DNA of 14,392 bases from Micavibrio aeruginosavorus. Lineage in GTDB: Bacteria; Pseudomonadota; Alphaproteobacteria; Micavibrionales; Micavibrionaceae. Below are positions 1-4,748 of the stretch, piece by piece; positions within the stretch are counted from its first letter, which is position 1; each line of letters opens with the position of its first letter. The translations under genes and the position numbers were made by a program. The notes under the pieces are model-generated. The model was not told the DNA's origin. It saw nothing but the letters and a program-made list of their open reading frames with translations, and did no database searches. Location: positions 1 through 14,392 of the forward strand of contig QFQB01000049.1 in the NCBI GenBank assembly GCA_003241475.1, given 5' to 3'.

Positions 1-162
1 AATGGTTTTGAGCAAATGATGCAGGTTGCCGCCGGTGTTAGTGTGACCAAGGCACCGGAGGCGGCTTCGCATGAAGGACCAGCTACGGCTACGACGAATG
101 ATCTTACATCTCTAATTTTGGGCAATAATACCCGCACGCCGACGCCGGGCGGTCTGGGCTGA
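1..162 (+). CDS. 3' end of an unidentified gene (partial)
   Basis: An open frame enters from the left edge and stops with TGA at 160-162, giving the last 53 residues of a protein. The tail is rich in Ala, Thr, Gly and Pro and ends in a Pro/Thr/Gly stretch (TPTPGGLG), so it looks like a flexible C-terminus. No domain or motif is recognisable. A hairpin terminator follows 30 bp later, which supports this being a real gene end. Function cannot be assigned from this fragment. Confidence 0.6.
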   Translation, partial: NGFEQMMQVAAGVSVTKAPEAASHEGPATATTNDLTSLILGNNTRTPTPGGLG

Positions 163-174
163 TTCAATCCAAGG

Positions 175-205
175 TTGACCGATTCGCAAAAAACCGTCAT
201 ACAAT
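175..205 (+). promoter_or_regulatory. Candidate sigma70-type promoter for gmd-fcl
   Basis: TTGACC (175-180) and TACAAT (200-205) each match the housekeeping consensus at 5 of 6 positions, with a long 19-bp spacer. The predicted start near 212 lies inside the descending arm of the upstream terminator, leaving a leader of about 28 nt. Because the -10 box sits in the terminator loop, the two signals share the same DNA. This is a consensus reading, not a mapped start. Confidence 0.5.
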
Positions 206-224
206 AGGATGACGGTTCTTTTCT
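192..224 (+). terminator. Intrinsic terminator after the partial first gene
   Basis: A 9-bp perfect stem (AACCGTCAT at 192-200 with ATGACGGTT at 209-217) with an 8-nt loop is followed by the T-rich run CTTTTCT. It ends 17 bp before the gmd start, so gmd must be transcribed from a promoter that overlaps this hairpin or by read-through. Confidence 0.8.
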
Positions 225-240
225 ATCCCCCAAGGTATCC

Positions 241-1272
241 ATGTTGCGTAAGACTGCCCTAATTACCGGTATTACCGGACAGGACGGCGCCGTGCTTGCC
301 GCCATTCTGCTCGAAAAAGGCTACCGTGTCTGCGGGTTGCGGCCTTATCTGCCTGTGGACGATACCGAACGTCTGCAAAGTATTTCTCCGGCGATAGAGC
401 TTTTTTATGCAGATTTGTCCGATAGCGGAAGCCTGCTCGCGGTTCTCGATAAAATTCGCCCGGATGAAATCTACAACCTTGCCGCGATGAGTCATGTGCA
501 GGTGAGTTTTGCCATGCCCGAACACACAGGCAATATCAACGCGCTGGGGACGACGCGTTTGCTTGAGGCGATGCGTCATTTACGTATGAGCGATGTGCGC
601 TTTTATCAAGCATCGTCGTCGGAAATGTTTGGTAACGCACCAGCACCGCAATGCGAAAATACGCCTTTCGCGCCATGCAGTCCTTACGGTGCATCGAAGC
701 TTTATGCTTACTGGATGGTAAGAATGTACCGCGAATCTTATGGCTTTCACGCCAGCAACGGTATTCTGTTCAATCATGAAAGCCCGTTGCGCGGCGAGCA
801 GTTTGTCACGCGCAAGATTACGCGCGCGATCGGCGAATTCGGCATGGGGCGCAAAGAGCCTTTGCTACTCGGTAATCTTGAGGCGATGCGCGATTGGGGT
901 CATGCGCATGACTACATGACGGGCGCATGGATGATGCTACAGCAGGATGCGCCGGATGATTACGTATTGGCGACGGGCGAGACGCACAGTGTTCGCGAGT
1001 TTGTGGAAAAGGCCTTTGCGATCTCTGGGCGAACCATCATCTGGCATGGCAAGGATATCAATGAAACGGGCCATGATAAATACAGCGGCCAAAAGCTGGT
1101 GAGTATTGATCCCACGCTTTACCGCCCGCAGGAAATCCATTGCCTGATCGGAGATTCCGCGAAGGCGCGCGGCAAGCTCGGCTGGATGCCGCGCTACTCT
1201 TTCGATGATTTGGTTGCTGAAATGGTAGAGGCGGATTCGCCTGCCGCTATGGGCAAAAAACTGTATGGCTGA
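241..1272 (+). CDS. gmd: GDP-mannose 4,6-dehydratase
   Basis: Converts GDP-D-mannose to GDP-4-keto-6-deoxy-D-mannose with a tightly bound NADP, the first step towards GDP-L-fucose and other GDP-6-deoxyhexoses used in surface polysaccharides. It is a cytoplasmic extended short-chain dehydrogenase. Visible features are the NADP-binding TGITGQDG at residues 9-16, the catalytic SSSEMFG at 125-131, the YGASK Tyr/Lys pair (Y149, K153), the NHESPLRGEQFVTRK substrate segment at 178-192 and RDWGHAHDY near 217-225. The 343-residue length fits the family. The ATG at 241 has only a weak ribosome site (AAGG just upstream). Its last 8 bases overlap the start of fcl, so the pair is one translationally coupled unit. 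Confidence 0.96.
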   Translation: MLRKTALITGITGQDGAVLAAILLEKGYRVCGLRPYLPVDDTERLQSISPAIELFYADLSDSGSLLAVLDKIRPDEIYNLAAMSHVQVSFAMPEHTGNINALGTTRLLEAMRHLRMSDVRFYQASSSEMFGNAPAPQCENTPFAPCSPYGASKLYAYWMVRMYRESYGFHASNGILFNHESPLRGEQFVTRKITRAIGEFGMGRKEPLLLGNLEAMRDWGHAHDYMTGAWMMLQQDAPDDYVLATGETHSVREFVEKAFAISGRTIIWHGKDINETGHDKYSGQKLVSIDPTLYRPQEIHCLIGDSAKARGKLGWMPRYSFDDLVAEMVEADSPAAMGKKLYG

Positions 1273-2224
1273 AATCATTTTCCCGCTCGGTGGCCGAAAA
1301 GTCTGGGTCGCAGGAGAGACGGGGCTGGTCGGGCGCGCTTTGATGCGGGCGCTTTCGCACTACGATGTGCAAATTCTTTCCGCGCCGCATGCGCAACTGG
1401 ATCTGACGGACCAGCGCGCAACATTTGACTGGATTTCTGCGAACAAGCCCGATGTGATTTTTCTGGCCGCCGCAAAGGTCGGCGGCATCGGCGCGAATGC
1501 AACCTATCCGGCGGATTTTATCCGCGACAATCTGGCGATCGCCCAGAATGTGATCGAGGGGGCGCACAGAGCAGGGGCGGCGCGGCTGGTTTTTCTCGGG
1601 TCATCCTGCATTTATCCCAAGCATGCACCGCAGCCAATCACAGAAGATGCGCTTTTGACGGGGCCGTTGGAGCCGACCAACGAGGCGTATGCCATCGCCA
1701 AAATTGCAGGCCTGAAATTGTGCGAATTCTATGCGCGGCAGTATGGCCGCGCCTATATTTCGGCGATGCCTACGAATTTATACGGTCCGCATGACCGCTT
1801 CGACGCCCAAAACGCCCATGTCATTCCAGCCATGATGCTTAAATTTATCGAGGCGCGGGATACTCATGCGCCGCAGGTTGCATTGTGGGGCACGGGCACG
1901 CCTTTGCGCGAATTTCTGCATGTCGATGATCTGGCGCAAGCCTTGCTTGCGTTGGCGCAATGCTATGACGGTTCCGGTACTGTGAACATTGGTAGCGGCG
2001 AAGAGGTGAGCATCAGCACTCTTGCGCGGATGGTGGCGAAGGTAGCGGGATATAAAGGCGAGATCGTCTTTGATGCCGCTATGCCGGATGGAACGCCGCG
2101 CAAATTTCTGGATTCTTCGAAAATCCGTAGTCTTGGCTGGAAGCCGGCGATTGCGCTGGAGCAGGGATTGGCCGAGGTGTATCGCTGGTATGAAACCCAA
2201 AGCGCGCTGAAAAAGTCGGCTTAG
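1265..2224 (+). CDS. fcl: GDP-L-fucose synthase (epimerase/reductase)
   Basis: Takes the Gmd product through 3,5-epimerisation and NADPH-dependent 4-reduction to GDP-L-fucose. Also called wcaG. Visible features are the nucleotide-binding GETGLVG (residues 17-23), AAKVGGI (69-75), the active-site SSCIYP (113-118), the Tyr/Lys pair in YAIAK (Y142, K146), MPTNLYGPHDRF (168-179) and the catalytic His in NAHVIPA (H185). The 319-residue length is normal. The ATG lies inside the last codons of gmd (8-bp overlap). No fucosyltransferase is in the window, so the final glycan is unknown. The stop codon overlaps the stop of the convergent hypothetical gene on the other strand. Confidence 0.96.
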   Translation: MAEIIFPLGGRKVWVAGETGLVGRALMRALSHYDVQILSAPHAQLDLTDQRATFDWISANKPDVIFLAAAKVGGIGANATYPADFIRDNLAIAQNVIEGAHRAGAARLVFLGSSCIYPKHAPQPITEDALLTGPLEPTNEAYAIAKIAGLKLCEFYARQYGRAYISAMPTNLYGPHDRFDAQNAHVIPAMMLKFIEARDTHAPQVALWGTGTPLREFLHVDDLAQALLALAQCYDGSGTVNIGSGEEVSISTLARMVAKVAGYKGEIVFDAAMPDGTPRKFLDSSKIRSLGWKPAIALEQGLAEVYRWYETQSALKKSA

Positions 2225-2601
2225 GATAAAGGTCCGGTTTTGCGCATCGTCAGGAATGTCAGGTCGCCGCCGTAGGAAATCTGTCCCGACATCTGGATTT
2301 TATCGTCTTTGCGCGCAAGCTTGAGAACGGTTTTATAAGTGACAGCATCGCGCGTGGGCGAGCCGTCGGGGCGGGTGAGCAGAAAATCGATGTCGGCGTT
2401 GACCGGGTCCGCGATGGAGGTCATTTCGACCTGCGTTTCATTTAGAATTTTGAACTGGCTGGTCCATAGGCAGTTTGCGCGGTCGTAGCGGCGGGTTTGT
2501 CCGTCGCGGATTTCCGTCTCGCCGTCGCTCTTCTTTTCAAGCGGGCCGTTGTAATCCGTCGTGCTTGTAACCAGATATTTTCCGTCGAGGGGGTGCGGCA
2601 T
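2221..2601 (-). CDS. Hypothetical protein, 126 residues
   Basis: Not recognised as a named family. The protein is soluble, lacks a signal peptide or membrane span, and is strongly polar. It opens with MPHPLDGKYLV and contains alternating hydrophobic/polar stretches that suggest a small beta-rich fold, for example a lipocalin-like barrel; that is speculation. An AAGGGA ribosome site lies 8 nt before the ATG at 2601. Its GC content resembles the fcl side rather than the AT-rich formyltransferase. The 3' end overlaps fcl tail-to-tail by 4 bp. It may be the last gene of the minus-strand unit, 66 bp after the formyltransferase, or may be independently transcribed. Confidence 0.72.
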   Translation of the reverse strand: MPHPLDGKYLVTSTTDYNGPLEKKSDGETEIRDGQTRRYDRANCLWTSQFKILNETQVEMTSIADPVNADIDFLLTRPDGSPTRDAVTYKTVLKLARKDDKIQMSGQISYGGDLTFLTMRKTGPLS

Positions 2602-2667
2602 AGTTTAAATCCCTTTTGAGGGATATTCTACACCATAATTACAAATTTCATACTAAGGGATTAAGAA

Positions 2668-3732
2668 TTATCTTACAGACGCTGCGGGTGCTGAGCCTTC
2701 GTCTTTGAAGCTGCTTGCAATTCGTTCGGTCAGACCAGCGGCTCTAGCTTGTAAAGGTTTTACAATGCCTTTATGTGAACTTAAAAAATGATTTCTAAGT
2801 TTTGAATCTTCTGTTTCAGGTATTGGAGCCGCATTATTTGCTACCTCCCAGTCGCGAACAGCAATGTTTAGTTGTTCGGTTAATTCATAGGCATGGCTTG
2901 TTCCGGGTTGGCTGAAACGTTCGACGAGAGTATTAATGACCTCGTCAGGATCAATTAAATGTATTCCTTTTTTTTGCCAACTCTTTAATTCTGACTCTGT
3001 TGGATAAGTGTAATAACGAGATTGTCTTGCTTTTTGTGATGATCCAATTAAGACATTGCCAAGTTCAACTTCTTTTAAAGCCTGCATAACAGATTGGGCG
3101 CCAATGGCGGCCATATTAATATTGAGAGCATATCCAGATTTAGAGGGATCAAGCGGTCTTGCTTTCATCCAAAGAATCTCTCCTGCATCAATCTCTTCTG
3201 CAACTTTATGAAGCGTCCATCCATAGCTAGTCTCTCCTGCGGCCATCATGCGGAAGGTAGACATTACGCCGCGATATTGTGGAAGTATTCCGGGATGAAG
3301 GTTTAGAAAGAATCCCTTATCGTGCAAAATATCTATAAGCGGTTGTTTGAAAATTTGGAAAGATCGGATTGAAATGGCACCTGCAAGGTTTGGTTCATTT
3401 CTCAATTCTTCTATAAATTCAGGATCATTTACATTTGCAACAGTTTCCACTCTGATTCCATGATCATGGGCGATGATGCTTGGGCTTCTGTTCGGAGCAT
3501 AGATGCGTCTGGTTTCTATGTAGGGATAAACGGTATCATTAAGTAAGTGACGATCATAGAAGCTGAATCGCTTTAATTCAGGAAGCTGTGCTTTTGGTGA
3601 GTTTGGATATGTTGGCAAAAAGATGATTGGCTCATATTTGTCTACCATATCGTCAATTAAACGGTTAAGCACGATCTGTGCCGTAACATCAGATCCAACA
3701 AACAGTGCAATTTTTTTTCTGGCAGTATTCAT
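2668..3732 (-). CDS. Formyltransferase-family protein (probable sugar N-formyltransferase)
   Basis: Carries the catalytic core of the folate-dependent formyltransferases (Formyl_trans_N: Fmt, ArnA, PurN and sugar N-formyltransferases). The HPGxLPxYRG motif is in NLHPGILPQYRG at residues 144-155, and the second motif is TLHKVAEEIDAGEIL at 173-187. The Asn-His-Asp triad is N144, H146 and D182. No tRNA-binding Fmt C-terminal domain is recognisable, and the C-terminal third is family-unspecific. A sugar-nucleotide amine is therefore a likelier acceptor than Met-tRNA. A 4-amino-6-deoxy sugar made from the gmd product would fit, but no aminotransferase is present, so this is inference. The ATG lies 6 nt after the regulator stop codon, without a clear ribosome site, suggesting coupling. 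The gene is clearly AT-richer than its neighbours. Confidence 0.85.
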   Translation of the reverse strand: MNTARKKIALFVGSDVTAQIVLNRLIDDMVDKYEPIIFLPTYPNSPKAQLPELKRFSFYDRHLLNDTVYPYIETRRIYAPNRSPSIIAHDHGIRVETVANVNDPEFIEELRNEPNLAGAISIRSFQIFKQPLIDILHDKGFFLNLHPGILPQYRGVMSTFRMMAAGETSYGWTLHKVAEEIDAGEILWMKARPLDPSKSGYALNINMAAIGAQSVMQALKEVELGNVLIGSSQKARQSRYYTYPTESELKSWQKKGIHLIDPDEVINTLVERFSQPGTSHAYELTEQLNIAVRDWEVANNAAPIPETEDSKLRNHFLSSHKGIVKPLQARAAGLTERIASSFKDEGSAPAASVR

Positions 3733-3738
3733 GATTGG

Positions 3739-4344
3739 TTATTTATCGTTTTTTTGCGTGTTAGGCACTTTGGCAACATTTTTCCAAGCGATGTTAAACA
3801 AGACTCTAAAAGCATTGGAAAAGTCAGATTGCTTAAGGACAACAACAGACACATCGTTTTTATCGAAATTCACAAATGCAAGATTGTCCCCGTAGGCGTA
3901 TAACGCTCGATCATTAAACAGCTCTTCTGGAAACCATCTATATTCGGCAAAATCTTTAGAGATAAAAAGGTTTTCACCTTCTTTTGCAGTAATCTTCATA
4001 TTTATTTTATTTCCAAGGTCTTGCATTCTTTTTGAATGTGCAGAAAACCATTCTTCGCCAAGCCACTTATACCAATTTGCTGGATTGGCATTAAAAAGAA
4101 CAATTTCGCCGCCGTATGAATTTGCGGTTTCATAAAGGTGATCCATAAAGTCTCTAAAACCAGATGTTCCTGTGTAAGTTTTCACAGAGTCATCTTGTAA
4201 ACGAACGCCATCCAATCCTAAAAATTGAATTCCATTTCTTTCAAATGTATTTCGTATCGTTTCCAGCGTGCTGGCGCGCGGCGTGGTTTGGCCGTTCTCG
4301 ATGCTACCGATCGAAGTCGCGGAAATGCCCGTGCGCTGGGCCAA
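3739..4344 (-). CDS. XRE-family HTH regulator with C-terminal sensor-like domain; N-terminus probably frameshifted
   Basis: An N-terminal Cro/C1-type helix-turn-helix is evident (LAQRTGISATSIGSIENGQ, then TTPRASTLETI), with a C-terminal domain of about 140 residues. That domain ends in a pattern like 'aFvnFdk-vsVVvl-F-nAFRvLFniaW', reminiscent of TrmB/PLD-like effector domains; this is a resemblance only. The given start is a TTG at 4344 that falls in the middle of the HTH. The same frame runs further upstream and encodes QIRGARGILNWSQQD, the normal first helix of this family. No ATG, GTG or TTG exists in that frame back to the stop at 4457-4459, while an ATG at 4406 is one frame off. It probably controls its own operon with the formyltransferase, 6 nt downstream. 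It may be a pseudogene. Confidence 0.75.
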   Translation of the reverse strand: MAQRTGISATSIGSIENGQTTPRASTLETIRNTFERNGIQFLGLDGVRLQDDSVKTYTGTSGFRDFMDHLYETANSYGGEIVLFNANPANWYKWLGEEWFSAHSKRMQDLGNKINMKITAKEGENLFISKDFAEYRWFPEELFNDRALYAYGDNLAFVNFDKNDVSVVVLKQSDFSNAFRVLFNIAWKNVAKVPNTQKNDK

Positions 4345-4403
4345 ATCCTGTTGGCTCCAGTTTAAAATGCCGCGCGCGCCTCTGATCTGACTGTGTTTAT
4401 TGC

Positions 4404-4417
4404 CATTTTCTATAATA
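4404..4417 (-). promoter_or_regulatory. Probable -10 element and leaderless start of the regulator operon
   Basis: On the minus strand TATTAT (4417-4412, five of six matches to TATAAT) lies just upstream of the ATG at 4406. A start 6-7 nt after the -10 falls on that ATG, and no ribosome site precedes it. This suggests a leaderless mRNA whose intended initiator is 4406. No good -35 is seen; the palindrome at 4432-4443 occupies its place. Confidence 0.4.
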
Positions 4418-4431
4418 AATCCAACAAGCTG

Positions 4432-4443
4432 TGGGAATTCCCA
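4432..4443. promoter_or_regulatory. Perfect 12-bp palindrome, candidate operator
   Basis: TGGGAATTCCCA reads identically on both strands and covers the -35 region of the regulator operon. A second dyad, CCCAA (4440-4444) with TTGGG (4452-4456), overlaps it, and a further CCCAA lies at 4467-4471. HTH regulators of this class usually bind such dyads at their own promoter. Binding here is inference. Confidence 0.45.
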
Positions 4444-4520
4444 AGTTTCGGTTGGGCATTAATTACCCCAATCTGGAAAATCATGCAAGCGAAAAGCGTT
4501 AATTATTCGTAAAAAATTTG

Positions 4521-4526
4521 TTGACA
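4521..4526 (+). promoter_or_regulatory. Perfect -35 box on the plus strand of the intergenic region
   Basis: TTGACA is a perfect -35 hexamer in AT-rich DNA. The -10 is poor: GAATGT (4544-4549) at 17 bp, or TAAGAA (4541-4546) at 14 bp. It could drive the candidate small RNA that ends at the terminator at 4688-4723. Confidence 0.35.
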
Positions 4527-4549
4527 AAATTCTCGAAATTTAAGAATGT

Positions 4550-4723
4550 CCCAACCGCAGATTGGATTTTATCCAAGTTGCACTGCAACCAAGCCCCCTG
4601 TCGGTTCCCCACTCACACGGGATGGTTGCAGGAAAAGAGTAAGCTAACAGCGGTAATAACGAGGGGGGCAAACCCCCACACACACGGCGGAGCGTCCCGG
4701 GCAACCGGGACCTCCGTTTTTTT
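4550..4723 (+). ncRNA. Candidate small RNA, unidentified
   Basis: A plus-strand stretch between a perfect -35 box and a strong plus-strand terminator has no supported gene, and both neighbours are on the minus strand. It folds locally: CTGCAACC (4583-4590) pairs with GGTTGCAG (4624-4631). Inside that, CCCTGT (4596-4601) pairs with ACA and GGG (4615-4621, one bulge). GGGGG (4664-4668) pairs with CCCCC (4673-4677), and the terminator hairpin closes the 3' end. It matches no RNA family that I recognise (not 4.5S, tmRNA or RNase P). A 33-codon ORF at 4546-4647 lies within it, so a short mRNA is the alternative. Confidence 0.4.
4688..4723 (+). terminator. Strong intrinsic terminator with GCAA tetraloop
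   Basis: GTCCCGG (4694-4700) pairs with CCGGGAC (4705-4711) around a GCAA loop. CGGAG (4688-4692) pairs with CTCCG (4712-4716) across a single bulged C. Seven T's follow at 4717-4723. The T tract is only on the plus strand, so it ends a plus-strand transcript rather than the convergent dcp gene, whose stop is at 4749. Confidence 0.88.
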
Positions 4724-4748
4724 ATTCCATGTCTTTGGTCGGATAATG

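Noticed and set aside
4601..4631. A segment resembling a type I-E CRISPR repeat (GTTCCCC...CGGGATGGTTG)
   Set aside because: There is one degenerate copy, no second repeat or spacer, and no cas gene. The bases are better explained as arms of the local hairpins.
4550..4723. 6S RNA, SRP RNA or tmRNA as identity of the candidate RNA
   Set aside because: No SRP apical motif, no tRNA-like end with a T-loop, and no closed rod with a central bubble could be seen.
2602..4748. Insertion sequence or integrase-mediated island around the AT-rich genes
   Set aside because: No transposase, integrase, tRNA target, terminal inverted repeats or flanking direct repeats could be found. The AT-rich islet has no visible mobilisation signals.
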